DNA of 64,000 nt from Vibrio kanaloae (GCF_024347535.1 NZ_AP025497.1:2356001-2420000), one strand, 5' to 3'. Numbered from the stretch's first letter, positions 9,038 to 17,652 are shown. Notes: generated by a model not told the origin, from the letters alone. Translations and numbers: made by a program.

Positions 9038-9414
9038 AGGGTCTTACTCGCAGCAGTCCGGCTACTAATTAATGCTCCATGCATCATCCATAATAGTGGC
9101 TGTAATCCTTCAGCTCTTTCCTTTACTTCGCCATCCTAGCGGTGTCCAATCATCCTGAAAGCTAACAATCCTAGTTAGCGCACATAACTTGTTCCCTGAG
9201 CGGTGTCCTTTACATCGTCCTGATGCGAATCCAACCCTTTAATCCCAAAGGTGTCCATTGTCATTCCGTTGCAGCTAACTTCCTGTCAACTGACTGTCTC
9301 CCTACAATGTCCTACGCTCCATGCTTGATCATTCAATCCTAACTGACCAAATCTTCATCCTGAAGATAACCAAATCCTTGGTGCTTTCCTGTTCCGTGTC
9401 AGCATCCTTCCGAC
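9005..9414 (-). ncRNA. csrB: CsrB-type regulatory RNA that sequesters CsrA
   Basis: The minus strand of this stretch carries about 25 GGA motifs in 400 nt, many as AGGA or CAGGAT in the loops of short hairpins. Examples are GCTAAC-TAGGATT-GTTAGC, CTG-AAGGATTA-CAG, CGC-TAGGATG-GCG and CATC-AGGAC-GATG. This is the hallmark of CsrB/CsrC RNAs, which bind many CsrA dimers and relieve CsrA repression of translation. It ends in a UUCG-capped terminator and starts just downstream of a plausible promoter, giving about 410 nt, close to known Vibrio and E. coli CsrB lengths. The yqcC-truC neighbourhood matches csrB in E. coli. No protein-coding frame here looks real. Exact ends are predicted, not measured. 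Confidence 0.92.
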
Positions 9415-9421
9415 AAGGTTT

Positions 9422-9449
9422 AATTTACGCGATTTACGATTTCGGACAA
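9422..9449 (-). promoter_or_regulatory. csrB promoter
   Basis: On the minus strand TTGTCC (9444-9449) and TAAATT (9422-9427) are 16 bases apart, placing the start near 9414, just before the first GGA motifs. The match is moderate; the position fits the RNA. Confidence 0.55.
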
Positions 9450-9572
9450 TAGATTCTCATCACATTTCAGATCTAACTGAGTTGTTAATTATATAAAACA
9501 ACTAAAATTCAACACCTTACTCATATGCATATCAGTCTCTCTAGAAATATATTCGTGTTATCTCACAGCGCT

Positions 9573-9590
9573 TGTAAGAGATCTCTCACA
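9573..9590. promoter_or_regulatory. GacA/UvrY/VarA-type box upstream of csrB
   Basis: The 18-bp sequence TGTAAGAGATCTCTCACA matches the known GacA-family consensus TGTAAG-N6-CTTACA at all but one position. It lies about 165 bp upstream of the predicted csrB start, a distance typical for this response regulator at csrB genes. In vibrios the regulator is VarA of VarS/VarA. Confidence 0.75.
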
Positions 9591-9667
9591 CGTTATGGGC
9601 TGTTTTATGATTCGCTATCATTTACTGGAGCGAGTAAAATGCACAAAGACTAAAAATGGAGGTCAAC

Positions 9668-9955
9668 ATGCTGACAAAAGATGTTTCTGAAGAGTTGAAA
9701 TCGGTGCTTGAAGGACTGCAAGCACAAGGGAAAGAGCCAACCGTTGCGTTAGTGAAAGCTCGCATGAGCACATCCGTTCCAATGCCTGCTTTAATCACAA
9801 CCATCAAGAGCTGGAAAAGCGCCAATCGTGTCCCTAAGGTTGAAGTGGCGACACAAAAAGAGCCGGAGCTTGATCGTGTGAGCCAACTGGAAAAGCAAAT
9901 CCTTGAGCTTACCGCTCGCGTAGCCACGCTAGAAGCTAAGTTAACGGAACAATAA
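9668..9955 (+). CDS. Small protein, KfrA-like N-terminus plus coiled coil
   Basis: This 95-residue protein is not firmly identified. Residues 1-45 (GKEPTVALVKARMS followed by ITTIKSWKS) resemble the N-terminal DNA-binding domain of KfrA-type proteins. Residues 60-95 form a heptad coiled coil (VSQLEKQILELTARVATLEA). I use the ATG at 9668 because a GGAGGT ribosome site sits 4 bases before it; a start 12 bases upstream would put that site inside the gene. A DNA-binding role is inferred. The final codons (Leu-Thr-Glu-Gln-stop) are the first copy of a tandem repeat that continues past the stop. It is divergent from csrB and precedes yaiI by 84 bases. Confidence 0.8.
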   Translation: MLTKDVSEELKSVLEGLQAQGKEPTVALVKARMSTSVPMPALITTIKSWKSANRVPKVEVATQKEPELDRVSQLEKQILELTARVATLEAKLTEQ

Positions 9956-10032
9956 GTTAACTGAGCAATAAGCTAACTGCTCAATTAGGCAACAGAGCAA
10001 TAAGTGACAGACAACAAGCTAACAGAGAAATA
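9940..10032 (+). repeat. Six degenerate tandem copies of a 16-bp unit
   Basis: Units of about 16 bp begin at 9940, 9956, 9972, 9988, 10004 (14 bp) and 10018 (15 bp). The first, GTTAACGGAACAATAA, encodes the last residues and stop of the preceding gene; the second is GTTAACTGAGCAATAA and later ones drift. It fills the whole space before yaiI, and probably arose by slippage. Confidence 0.75.
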
Positions 10033-10039
10033 GAACACT

Positions 10040-10483
10040 ATGAAGATATGGGTTGATGCGGACGCTTGTCCTAAAGTTATCCGTGAAACAATCGTACGTG
10101 CAGCAGAGCGCACAGGTGTTGAATGCACCTTTGTGGCAAACCATTTGGTTCCCGTTCCTAAGCGCAATAACATTCACTCAATTCAAGTACCAAGCGGGTT
10201 TGATATTGCAGATGATGAAATCGTAAAACGCACTGAACCCGGCGATCTTGTGATTACATCAGATATCCCCCTGGCTGACGAAGTGATCACCAAGGGTGGT
10301 CAAGCACTCAGCTCTCGTGGCGAGCTTTACACCAAAGAGACCATTAAAGCGCGTCTCAACATTCGTGATTTTATGGATACCATGCGTTCAAGTGGCATCC
10401 AAACGGGCGGACCAAGCACCCTTTCTCAAACCGACCGTCGTGAGTTCGCGAACCACTTAGATAGAATTCTAGCCAAACGCTAG
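10040..10483 (+). CDS. yaiI: YaiI/YqxD family protein (DUF188)
   Basis: This 147-residue protein belongs to the YaiI/YqxD (DUF188, UPF0178) family, which has a PIN-like fold and no settled function. The acidic motifs WVDADACP (about 4-11) and ITSDIPLAD (about 74-82) correspond to the family's putative metal site, and [12 protein letters not shown] and [21 protein letters not shown] near the C-terminus are also typical. The upstream spacer is the tandem repeat; its last units supply no clear ribosome site beyond AGAGAAA. A terminator follows. Confidence 0.93.
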   Translation: MKIWVDADACPKVIRETIVRAAERTGVECTFVANHLVPVPKRNNIHSIQVPSGFDIADDEIVKRTEPGDLVITSDIPLADEVITKGGQALSSRGELYTKETIKARLNIRDFMDTMRSSGIQTGGPSTLSQTDRREFANHLDRILAKR

Positions 10484-10532
10484 CAGGCTCATCCGAGCTT
10501 AACCTAGTTCTATCTCTCTATAAAAACAAAAC

Positions 10533-10558
10533 AACCTGCAAACAATACAGGTTTTTTT
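10533..10558. terminator. Terminator between yaiI and the AbgT transporter
   Basis: AACCTG (10533-10538) pairs with CAGGTT (10548-10553), followed by T residues on the plus strand; an A-rich 5' flank gives a T tail on the minus strand as well, so it may serve both converging genes. Confidence 0.65.
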
Positions 10559-10594
10559 AATATCAATTAAGAGAAGGTTTCCCCTGTTCTACAA

Positions 10595-12181
10595 CTAAGG
10601 CGTGTAGTACGTCGCCGCACCTGGACCTACTGGTAGACCGAATATGAATACCCAAACGTAGAACATTAAGCTCCAACCAACCAAGAATACGATTGAGTAT
10701 GGAAGCATTGTAGCAATCAGGGTACCAATACCTAGGTTCTTCATGTAACGCGTTGCTACAGCAAGGATAAGACCGAAGTAGCTCATCATTGGTGTAATGA
10801 TGTTCGTTGTTGAGTCACCGATACGGTAAGCCGCTTGAATCGTTTCAGGTGCGTAGCCTACTAGCATTAACATTGGAACGAAGATAGGTGCTGTAACTGC
10901 CCACTGAGCAGAAGCCGAACCGATCATCAGGTTAATGAAACCACACATTAGGATGAATGCGAAGAACAACATTGGACCAGTTAGGCCGATATCTTGTAGG
11001 AAAGTCGCGCCTGCAACTGCAAATACTTGACCGAAGTTAGTCCACTTGAAAAAAGCAACAAACTGAGCAGCAAAGAATACAAGTACGATGTACATGCCCA
11101 TAGAGGACATAGACTTCGACATTGCATTGATAACGTCACGGTCAGTTTTCATTGAGCCGGTAACTTTACCGTAAACAAAACCAGGAACCGCGAAGAAGAC
11201 AAAGATAAACGCTACGATACTTTTTAGGAATGGAGAACCTGAAACCGTACCAGCCGCTGAACGCAGAACACCATCAGCAGGAACAATCGTCCACGCAAGA
11301 AGAGCAGAAACGGCTAGCACAGCGATGCCCGCCAGCTTAAGGCCTTTCTTCTCAATTTCCGTTAGCTTGCCCATTGAATCGTTTGATAAATCTTCAGACG
11401 CTTCTTCGTCGTTGTATTTACCCAGTTTTGGTTCAACAATCTTCTCAGTTACAAATGCACCGGTAATTGCAATGAAGAAAGTAGAAACAAACATGAAATA
11501 CCAGTTTGATTCAGGACCAACGCTGTAAGTCGGGTCGATCATTTGCGCTGCTGTTTGGGTAATACCAGAAAGCAGTGGATCAACCGTACCGATTAGAAGG
11601 TTTGCAGAGTAACCACCAGATACACCAGCAAATGCTGCCGCTAGACCCGCCAATGGGTGACGACCCAAAGAGTGGAAAAGCATTGCCGCAAGAGGGATAA
11701 GCACAACATAACCAAGCTCAGAGGCCGTATTAGAGATAATACCGGCAAATACTACGGTTACTGTAACCATACGCTTAGATGCGCCCATTACCATGCCACG
11801 CATCGCCGCAGATAGTAGACCTGAGTGTTCAGCAATCGCAACACCTAGCATTGCAACCAGCACAGTACCTAGTGGCGCAAAGCCGACAAAGTTTTTAACG
11901 AGATTAGTGACGATGAGTTGTAAGCCTTCAGCGTTAAGTAAGCTTACAACGTGAATCATGCCGTCAGCAGCACGACCTGGCGCACCGTCTGGACGAGGAT
12001 CCATAACAGACACCTCAAAATATCCAGCGATACCTGAAGTAACTAAAATTGCGACACAGAAGATTGCAAAAAGAGTAATTGGGTGGGGTAAAAGGTTCCC
12101 CAAATATTCAACGCCATCGAGAAAGCGGGTAAAAATAGGTTTCTTTGGCGAGTTGTTTTTTATTGAATCTGATGAACTCAT
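10595..12181 (-). CDS. AbgT family transporter
   Basis: This 528-residue inner-membrane protein belongs to the AbgT family. Members were first described as p-aminobenzoyl-glutamate importers, and others (MtrF, YdaH) export sulfonamide-type antimetabolites. About a dozen hydrophobic segments are visible, and the family motifs SASAQWAVTAPIFVPMLM and GDSTTNIITPMMSYFGLI lie near the C-terminus. The ATG at 12181 is chosen because AAGGAGGG stands just before it and the protein then begins with a short polar tail; an upstream start would add 28 residues. The substrate cannot be read from the sequence. It stands alone behind an AT-rich upstream region. Confidence 0.9.
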   Translation of the reverse strand: MSSSDSIKNNSPKKPIFTRFLDGVEYLGNLLPHPITLFAIFCVAILVTSGIAGYFEVSVMDPRPDGAPGRAADGMIHVVSLLNAEGLQLIVTNLVKNFVGFAPLGTVLVAMLGVAIAEHSGLLSAAMRGMVMGASKRMVTVTVVFAGIISNTASELGYVVLIPLAAMLFHSLGRHPLAGLAAAFAGVSGGYSANLLIGTVDPLLSGITQTAAQMIDPTYSVGPESNWYFMFVSTFFIAITGAFVTEKIVEPKLGKYNDEEASEDLSNDSMGKLTEIEKKGLKLAGIAVLAVSALLAWTIVPADGVLRSAAGTVSGSPFLKSIVAFIFVFFAVPGFVYGKVTGSMKTDRDVINAMSKSMSSMGMYIVLVFFAAQFVAFFKWTNFGQVFAVAGATFLQDIGLTGPMLFFAFILMCGFINLMIGSASAQWAVTAPIFVPMLMLVGYAPETIQAAYRIGDSTTNIITPMMSYFGLILAVATRYMKNLGIGTLIATMLPYSIVFLVGWSLMFYVWVFIFGLPVGPGAATYYTP

Positions 12182-12567
12182 CAGTTCCCTCCTTGTAGTG
12201 ATTCCTGTGCAATTGTGACAAAAATGTTCAAATTGCCAGCGAAGGGTACGCGACAAAATTATCAATTAGAAATTCAAAATGTTACAAAATGTGTAATAAT
12301 TGATGATTTTTAACTCTATTTGAACGATTAACTAGCAAATAAATCCATACAGGGGACTAAAACTAGATTTATAATTCAAAAGAACACATTCACTACAAAT
12401 ATAATTGACGATATAAGCCATTGATTAATTTAAAAACAAAGTTCGCCGTACTATAAAAAACACTTGATATTTAATAACCTTCCTCTCGAAGGAAAAGAAA
12501 AACTGACAAATGAATGAAGTTTGACTTTCCCCTCGTTTTTAAAGCTGTGTCACGTCGAATTGACTGA
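12182..12567. other. AT-rich intergenic region
   Basis: About 385 bases upstream of the AbgT gene and downstream of rpmJ2. I see no gene or strong terminator. A short hairpin (TTCCT with AGGAA near 12480-12495) lacks a T tail. It probably holds the AbgT promoter. Confidence 0.5.
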
Positions 12568-12693
12568 CTATTTTTGAACCGCTTTGAATCTCGGGTTGGA
12601 CTTACAGATGACATAGAGGCGACCTCTGCGCTTCACAACCTGACAATCTGGGTGACGACTTTTTGCACTCTTAAGAGATTTAACCACTTTCAT
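12568..12693 (-). CDS. rpmJ2: 50S ribosomal protein L36, alternative form
   Basis: Translating the minus strand from the ATG at 12693 gives a 41-residue basic protein starting [18 protein letters not shown] and ending FKAVQK. This is the YkgO-type L36 paralogue, which replaces zinc-containing L36 when zinc is scarce. It keeps two cysteines (C17, C30) but not the full CxxC...CxxxxH zinc site. The ATG directly follows the rpmE2 stop (TAG-ATG), so the two are co-translated. Confidence 0.93.
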   Translation of the reverse strand: MKVVKSLKSAKSRHPDCQVVKRRGRLYVICKSNPRFKAVQK

Positions 12694-12954
12694 CTACTTA
12701 TTCCCTTTACCTAATTGACCAAAACGACGAGTGAAGTTCGCAACGCGTCCCTCTTTATGTAGCACTCGTTGTTTACCCGTATAGAAAGGATGCGACTTTG
12801 ACGACACCTCAATCGTGAAGTAAGGGTAAGTATTGCCGTCTTCCCATTCGATAGTACGGTCTGTTTTTAGCGTTGAGCCGATTAAGAAGTACTCATCAAC
12901 GCTGGTGTCATGGAATACCACTGTGCGGTAGTCCGGGTGGATATTCGGTTTCAT
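12694..12954 (-). CDS. rpmE2: 50S ribosomal protein L31 type B (cysteine-free)
   Basis: This 86-residue protein is L31 type B (YkgM-like), starting [16 protein letters not shown]. It contains no cysteine, whereas primary L31 holds zinc through four. Such C-minus paralogues are generally repressed by Zur and made during zinc limitation so that zinc can be released from ribosomes. It forms an operon with rpmJ2. Fur-family-like palindromes sit directly upstream over the predicted promoter, consistent with metal control. Confidence 0.96.
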   Translation of the reverse strand: MKPNIHPDYRTVVFHDTSVDEYFLIGSTLKTDRTIEWEDGNTYPYFTIEVSSKSHPFYTGKQRVLHKEGRVANFTRRFGQLGKGNK

Positions 12955-12980
12955 TATGTTTCCCTAAAATAATTAAATTG

Positions 12981-13018
12981 ATACGTTATAACATACTGGA
13001 TGATAATTATTATCAAAA
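12981..13018. promoter_or_regulatory. Fur-family operators over the rpmE2 promoter
   Basis: TGATAATTATTATCA (13001-13015) is an exact 7-1-7 inverted repeat of the Fur-family type. Beside it, a GTTATAAC core (12985-12992) resembles the centre of Zur boxes known at ykgM/rpmE2 genes. On the minus strand, TTGATA (13013-13018) and TGTTAT 17 bases downstream make a plausible promoter that both sites overlap. Which regulator binds which site is inferred. Confidence 0.6.
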
Positions 13019-13079
13019 GAAAGACAAGCGATTTTATGGTATTTTTTCGCCATAGATCGAAATTAGAGAGTGTCCGTCC

Positions 13080-13775
13080 ATGTACTCCATTGAACCTATT
13101 GGCTTTATAGAGTCTCCTTATAAAGAGAAGTTCGCGGTACCAAGGCAACCTAGATTAGTACCAACATCCAGCTCAAGAATAAGACTCGTTGACTCAGCAA
13201 ACTGCCTTGAGTCCGTCCGTAATATTGAGCAATTTAGCCATGTTTGGTTGTTGTTCATGTTCGACAAAAACCTCGAAGCAGGATGGAAACCAACTGTGAG
13301 GCCACCTCGCCTTGGCGGGAATGAACGTATTGGTGTATTCGCGTCACGTGCCACATTCAGACCAAATGGAATTGGCATGTCTGCGGTTGAACTAAAAGGT
13401 GTGTCTCAAGAGAAAGGACAGACTTGGTTGGATCTCGGCAGCGTCGACTTAGTAGACGGTACACCGATCATCGACATCAAGCCTTATATCCCCTATTCAG
13501 ATTCGATTCCGGATGCATTGGGAGGGTTTGCCGCCGATGAACCAGAAGTGCTCGACGTTAACTTTTCACAGCAAGCCCAAGCGAAGCTGGTACAACACCC
13601 ACAGGGGCACCACATCATTCAGGTAATCAAAGAAGTTCTTGGCCAAGATCCTCGCCCTGCCTATAAAAAAGGCAAACCAGACAGTAAAGAATATGCGGTA
13701 AATTTGTTCGATCTTAACGTGAAATTCGTTGTTGAAACGCTTTTCATCAATGTTACTGACATTGAGCGCTTTTGA
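13080..13775 (+). CDS. trmO: tRNA (t6A37) N6-methyltransferase TrmO
   Basis: TrmO (TsaA/YaeB) methylates N6 of threonylcarbamoyladenosine-37 in threonine tRNAs, using S-adenosylmethionine. At 231 residues it is the family length. Visible family features are IGFIESPYKEKFAVPRQP at the N-terminus, the RPPRLGGNERIGVFASRATF core with FRPNGIGMS, and the DIKPYIPYSD motif. It lies just upstream of proS on the same strand, as in E. coli, and is divergent from rpmE2-rpmJ2. The Fur-like box therefore also lies upstream of trmO, about 70 bases away, though I see no clear promoter link. Confidence 0.95.
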   Translation: MYSIEPIGFIESPYKEKFAVPRQPRLVPTSSSRIRLVDSANCLESVRNIEQFSHVWLLFMFDKNLEAGWKPTVRPPRLGGNERIGVFASRATFRPNGIGMSAVELKGVSQEKGQTWLDLGSVDLVDGTPIIDIKPYIPYSDSIPDALGGFAADEPEVLDVNFSQQAQAKLVQHPQGHHIIQVIKEVLGQDPRPAYKKGKPDSKEYAVNLFDLNVKFVVETLFINVTDIERF

Positions 13776-13876
13776 GAACTCAAATAGGCTGATATTATAT
13801 ACGGCTATATCAGATTTGCTGACGCCACTAAGCTCGGCAAATTTTCTTTTATCAATGATGAAACGGATACCACAGA

Positions 13877-15592
13877 ATGCGTACCAGTAACTACCTTCTT
13901 TCTACTCTGAAAGAGACTCCAAACGACGCAGAAGTAATCAGCCACCAGCTGATGCTACGTGCAGGTATGATCCGTAAGCTAGCTTCAGGTTTATATACTT
14001 GGCTACCTACTGGTCTACGTGTACTGCGTAAAGTCGAAAATATCGTTCGCCAAGAGATCGATAATGCAGGTGCCGTTGAAATCTTGATGCCCGTAGTTCA
14101 ACCGTTTGAGCTTTGGGAAGAGACTGGCCGTTCTGAAAAGATGGGCCCTGAGCTACTTCGTTTCACAGACCGTCACTCTCGTCCGTTCGTTCTTAGCCCA
14201 ACAGCTGAAGAAGTGGTGACGAGCCTAGTACGTAACGAGATTAGCTCTTACAAACAGCTTCCTCTAAACCTGTTCCAAATCCAGACTAAATTCCGTGATG
14301 AACGTCGCCCTCGTTTTGGCGTAATGCGTGCACGTGAATTCTCTATGATGGATGCGTACAGTTTTGATATCGACAAAGAAGGCTTAGAAAAGTCTTACCA
14401 AGCGATGCACGATGCTTACTGTAAAGCATTCGACCGCATGGGCCTTGAGTACCGTCCAGTATTGGCAGACTCTGGTGCAATCGGCGGTAGCGGCTCTCAA
14501 GAATTCCACGTTCTTGCTGAAAGCGGCGAAGATCTAATCGCATTCTCTTCTGAATCTGATTACGCAGCGAACATCGAGAAAGCAGAAGCACTAGCTCCTA
14601 CAACTGAAGCGGCAGCGCCAACTCAAGAGATGGAACTGGTTGATACGCCAAACGCAAAAACAATTGCTGAGCTTGTAGAGCAGCACGGTCTAGCAATCGA
14701 GAAGACCGTTAAGACTCTATTCGTTAAAGCGTCTGATGAAGTAGATGCAGACATCATTGCACTGATCATCCGTGGCGACCACGAACTGAACGAAGTGAAA
14801 GCAGAGAACCTTCCACAAGTTGCTTCTCCACTAGAAATGGCTTCTGAAGAAGAAATCCGTGCACTTGTTGGTGCAGGTCCTGGTTCACTTGGCCCTGTTG
14901 GCCTAGAGCTGCCATTCATCGTTGACCGCTCTGTTGCTGTAATGAGTGACTTTGGCGCTGGTGCAAACGTAGACGGTAAGCACTACTTCGGTATTAACTG
15001 GGGTCGTGACGTTGAGCTTGCTCAAGTTGAAGATCTACGTAACGTTGTTGAAGGCGACCTTAGCCCATGTGGTCAAGGTACTATCCAACTTAAGCGCGGT
15101 ATCGAAGTTGGTCACATCTTCCAGCTAGGTAATACTTACTCTAAAGCAATGAACTGTAACGTGCTTGGTCCTGATGGTAAGAGCGTAATCCTAGAAATGG
15201 GTTGTTACGGTATCGGTGTTTCACGTGTTGTTGCATCGGCTATCGAGCAAAACCACGATAAATTCGGTATCACTTGGCCAGACGCACTCGCACCGTTCCA
15301 AGTTGCTATCGTACCAATGAACATGCACAAATCTGAGCGCGTTAAAGAAGCAGCTGAGAAGCTATACGCTGAATTAACAGCTATGGGTATCGAAGTACTA
15401 TTTGATGACCGTAAAGAGCGCCCTGGTGTAATGTTTAAAGATATCGAACTAGTGGGTATTCCTCACACTATCGTTATCGGTGATCGCAGCATGGACGAAG
15501 GCAACTTCGAATACAAAAACCGTCGTACTGGTGATAAAGAAGTTATCGCAATGGACACGGTTATCGAGCACCTTAAAGCTCAACTAGCTTAG
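13877..15592 (+). CDS. proS: Prolyl-tRNA synthetase
   Basis: ProRS is the cytosolic class II synthetase that charges tRNA-Pro and edits Ala-tRNA-Pro. The 571 residues match the bacterial long form. The N-terminal [15 protein letters not shown], class II motif 2 region ([25 protein letters not shown]), the inserted editing domain (about 220-400, [11 protein letters not shown] and [10 protein letters not shown]), motif 3 ([10 protein letters not shown]) and the C-terminal anticodon-binding domain ([13 protein letters not shown]) are all present. Codon choice is typical of a highly expressed gene. trmO lies about 100 bases upstream; a terminator follows. Confidence 0.98.
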   Translation: MRTSNYLLSTLKETPNDAEVISHQLMLRAGMIRKLASGLYTWLPTGLRVLRKVENIVRQEIDNAGAVEILMPVVQPFELWEETGRSEKMGPELLRFTDRHSRPFVLSPTAEEVVTSLVRNEISSYKQLPLNLFQIQTKFRDERRPRFGVMRAREFSMMDAYSFDIDKEGLEKSYQAMHDAYCKAFDRMGLEYRPVLADSGAIGGSGSQEFHVLAESGEDLIAFSSESDYAANIEKAEALAPTTEAAAPTQEMELVDTPNAKTIAELVEQHGLAIEKTVKTLFVKASDEVDADIIALIIRGDHELNEVKAENLPQVASPLEMASEEEIRALVGAGPGSLGPVGLELPFIVDRSVAVMSDFGAGANVDGKHYFGINWGRDVELAQVEDLRNVVEGDLSPCGQGTIQLKRGIEVGHIFQLGNTYSKAMNCNVLGPDGKSVILEMGCYGIGVSRVVASAIEQNHDKFGITWPDALAPFQVAIVPMNMHKSERVKEAAEKLYAELTAMGIEVLFDDRKERPGVMFKDIELVGIPHTIVIGDRSMDEGNFEYKNRRTGDKEVIAMDTVIEHLKAQLA

Positions 15593-15655
15593 TAATTAAG
15601 TAACTGAATAAGTCTGTATTGACTAAATAATTAGTTACTCGCTAGATAAACATTG

Positions 15656-15682
15656 AAAGGCTGCCATTAGGTGGCCTTTTTT
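15656..15682 (+). terminator. Terminator after proS
   Basis: AAAGGCTGCC pairs with GGTGGCCTTT (two G-U pairs) around an ATTA loop, followed by a T run. Confidence 0.85.
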
Positions 15683-15816
15683 GTGCCTGTCGTTTCCCTT
15701 CAAACTCCCTTCTATTTATCAGTAGAGTTAATAACGTAAGTTAATCCCCTGTTCATCTTCAAATCCGTATATTGGTGTTATCAACTTTTTGGACATGCTC
15801 ACCATTGGAGGTATCG

Positions 15817-16512
15817 ATGGATATCAAAAGCTTACTTAACCAAGCACTTAATTCAGATCTCGTTAAACAAGGCACTCAGAAGCTTTCCCAAGGGTCTTCA
15901 AGTTTAAGCAGCCTCTCTCAAGGCAGTAGCAGCAATGACAAAGGTATCAACAAGAGCACACTTGGCGCTTTCGGTGCAGGCGCTGTTGGTGGTGGACTGT
16001 TAGGGACGTTAATGGGCTCTAAAAAGACCAAGAAAATGGGTAAGAAAGCAGCCGGCATTGGTGGCGCAGCAGCTCTTGGTGCTCTCGCTTATAAAGTCTA
16101 CAACGACTACCAATCTAAACAAGGCCAGACACCCAATGTCGAACAGGCTCAATTTGATGAAAATGATGCTAATCACGGTGTTCTTATTCTACGATCGATG
16201 ATAGCCGCGTCTAAAGCTGATGGTCATGTTGATAAAGAAGAGATGGCTAAGATAGAACAAGCAGTAGAAAACATGGGCGCTGATTATCAACTGACTAAGT
16301 TGGTATCTGAAGAACTGCACAAGCCACTCGACCCAAGTGAGATTGCGCAACTAGCCACTTCACCTCAGCAAGCGAGCGAGATCTACTTAGCCTCTTTGAT
16401 TGTTGCCGACGAACAGAATTTCATGGAAAAGGCGTACCTGAAAGAGCTCGCGAAACAACTAAACCTTGCTGATGAAGTCACTTATCAACTTGAACAACAA
16501 GTATCTGGCTAA
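15817..16512 (+). CDS. DUF533/TerB-like protein (YebE family)
   Basis: This 231-residue protein matches the DUF533 family (YebE-like), whose C-terminal half (about 125-231) resembles the TerB helical fold with the acidic SKADGHVDKEEM motif. The N-terminal half has a serine-rich linker, a glycine-rich hydrophobic stretch (LGAFGAGAVGGGLLGTLMG) and a lysine patch that may associate with the membrane. I use the ATG at 15817, which has a TGGAGG site; an upstream start would add 15 residues. The function is unknown. It stands alone after proS. Confidence 0.88.
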   Translation: MDIKSLLNQALNSDLVKQGTQKLSQGSSSLSSLSQGSSSNDKGINKSTLGAFGAGAVGGGLLGTLMGSKKTKKMGKKAAGIGGAAALGALAYKVYNDYQSKQGQTPNVEQAQFDENDANHGVLILRSMIAASKADGHVDKEEMAKIEQAVENMGADYQLTKLVSEELHKPLDPSEIAQLATSPQQASEIYLASLIVADEQNFMEKAYLKELAKQLNLADEVTYQLEQQVSG

Positions 16513-16676
16513 TCGATAAATACCAAACGAGTCAGTAAAGAGAAGCCTAAGCCGCAGGCTAACTAAGTAATATATTGAGCAAAGACAAACTAACTCTGCT
16601 CTTGAGCAGATCCACTTTGTTTTTGCTTATCTCTATGTGTATATTGATATCAGTTATCATTTGGTTAGGTATAAAA

Positions 16677-16880
16677 ATGAAAGTATACGATTGTTGTGAT
16701 TTAGTGCGTGAACTGTATTCTCAAATTGGCAGTGGCGACCAAGGCTATATCCCTAAAGCGATCACCTGCGCAGTAAAAACATTGAACAACCTTGCTGCCG
16801 ATGAATCCCTTGCTAAAGAAGCTCGTGAACGTGCAGCATTTGCCGCCGCGAACCTACTGATTTCAGATTTCGAGGACTAG
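16677..16880 (+). CDS. yaeP: YaeP family protein (UPF0253)
   Basis: This 67-residue protein matches YaeP (UPF0253), function unknown. [20 protein letters not shown] and the helical C-terminus [15 protein letters not shown] are diagnostic. The ATG at 16677 agrees with the family length (66 in E. coli) and has TAGGT upstream. A TTG start 102 bases earlier would add a hydrophobic 34-residue extension unlike any YaeP, so I reject it. A DUF4250 gene begins one base after its stop, so they are one operon. Confidence 0.93.
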   Translation: MKVYDCCDLVRELYSQIGSGDQGYIPKAITCAVKTLNNLAADESLAKEARERAAFAAANLLISDFED

Positions 16881-16881
16881 T

Positions 16882-17073
16882 ATGAATCTCGCTAACTTTG
16901 AAAAGATGGATCCAGTGATGTTGATGAGCATCGTCAATATGAAGCTTCGCGATGACTTCGGCGGTAATTTGGATCGAGTAGTCAACTTCTACGAAATTGA
17001 CAAAGCTGCATTGATCGCTAAGCTCGCGTCTGCTGGTTTTGAGTATCTTCCAGAAGCCAAACAGTTTCGATAA
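16882..17073 (+). CDS. DUF4250 family protein
   Basis: This 63-residue protein matches DUF4250, small proteins of unknown function (MNLANFEKMDPVMLMSIVNM). It starts one base after the yaeP stop and its ribosome site (GAGGA) lies inside the end of yaeP, so translation is coupled. A strong terminator follows. Confidence 0.88.
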   Translation: MNLANFEKMDPVMLMSIVNMKLRDDFGGNLDRVVNFYEIDKAALIAKLASAGFEYLPEAKQFR

Positions 17074-17100
17074 TGATTTAAAACGAGCTTCCTATTAATA

Positions 17101-17126
17101 GACCAACCTCTGTGTTGGTCTTTTTT
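17101..17126 (+). terminator. Terminator after the DUF4250 gene
   Basis: GACCAAC (17101-17107) pairs with GTTGGTC (17114-17120), followed by six T residues. Confidence 0.92.
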
Positions 17127-17305
17127 GTTGGTGATACGTAATAAGTAAACATGCAACAAACCCGTTATAAATTATCTGTCTACATCTATACTTTTATATC
17201 TTAGAGTCAACGAACGCTCCTTGAACCGAAGCGTATTGTTGTATAGGCTACCTCAAATAGCATATAAAACTCATCACCCAATCTGATGATAGCGAAGGAT
17301 TAACA

Positions 17306-17632
17306 ATGAAAAGACTCGGACTTTTGGCAGTTTTCGCTGCAACACTGACTGCAGGTTGCGCTTCAAATACACAGCAAGACAACTTTCGTGAAGCCTCTTT
17401 TGAGCTGTGTAATACCGAAGTCGATATTTACTCAGTAAGCCATGATGAGCGAATTCGTATCGTCTGTTCTGATGGTTCTAAATTCGCTTTGAACAGTGAA
17501 GATACGCTAGAAGTAATGCGTGATATCAACATAGACTACTGCGATGGCGAAGGCTTAGGCAAATTCAACGAGAGTCGCAGCTACTACTCGTTTAGATGTA
17601 AGTCAGGAACTTTACTGAGCATCAAAAAGTAA
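17306..17632 (+). CDS. Predicted lipoprotein, unknown function
   Basis: I do not recognise the family. The 108-residue product has a lipoprotein signal peptide ending LTAGC, with C18 as the lipidated residue, and a short mature domain with three further cysteine-containing stretches (ELCNTEVD, RIVCSDGS and the YCDGEG/FRCKSG pair) that could form disulfides in the periplasm. The serine at +2 after C18 is absent (alanine follows), and there is no Asp, so outer-membrane sorting is likely. The start has a good AAGGA site. It is a single-gene unit with its own terminator. Confidence 0.82.
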   Translation: MKRLGLLAVFAATLTAGCASNTQQDNFREASFELCNTEVDIYSVSHDERIRIVCSDGSKFALNSEDTLEVMRDINIDYCDGEGLGKFNESRSYYSFRCKSGTLLSIKK

Positions 17633-17652
17633 AACCGATACCAACAAACAGC

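Noticed and set aside
8821..9087. 88-residue minus-strand frame near csrB
   Set aside because: It overlaps csrB and is antisense to the DUF3301 gene; no ribosome site.
12873..13055. 60-residue plus-strand frame across the rpmE2 promoter
   Set aside because: Antisense to rpmE2 and across the operators; not protein-like.
16575..16676. TTG-initiated hydrophobic extension of yaeP
   Set aside because: The extension has no family similarity and no ribosome site; the ATG at 16677 matches YaeP length and start.
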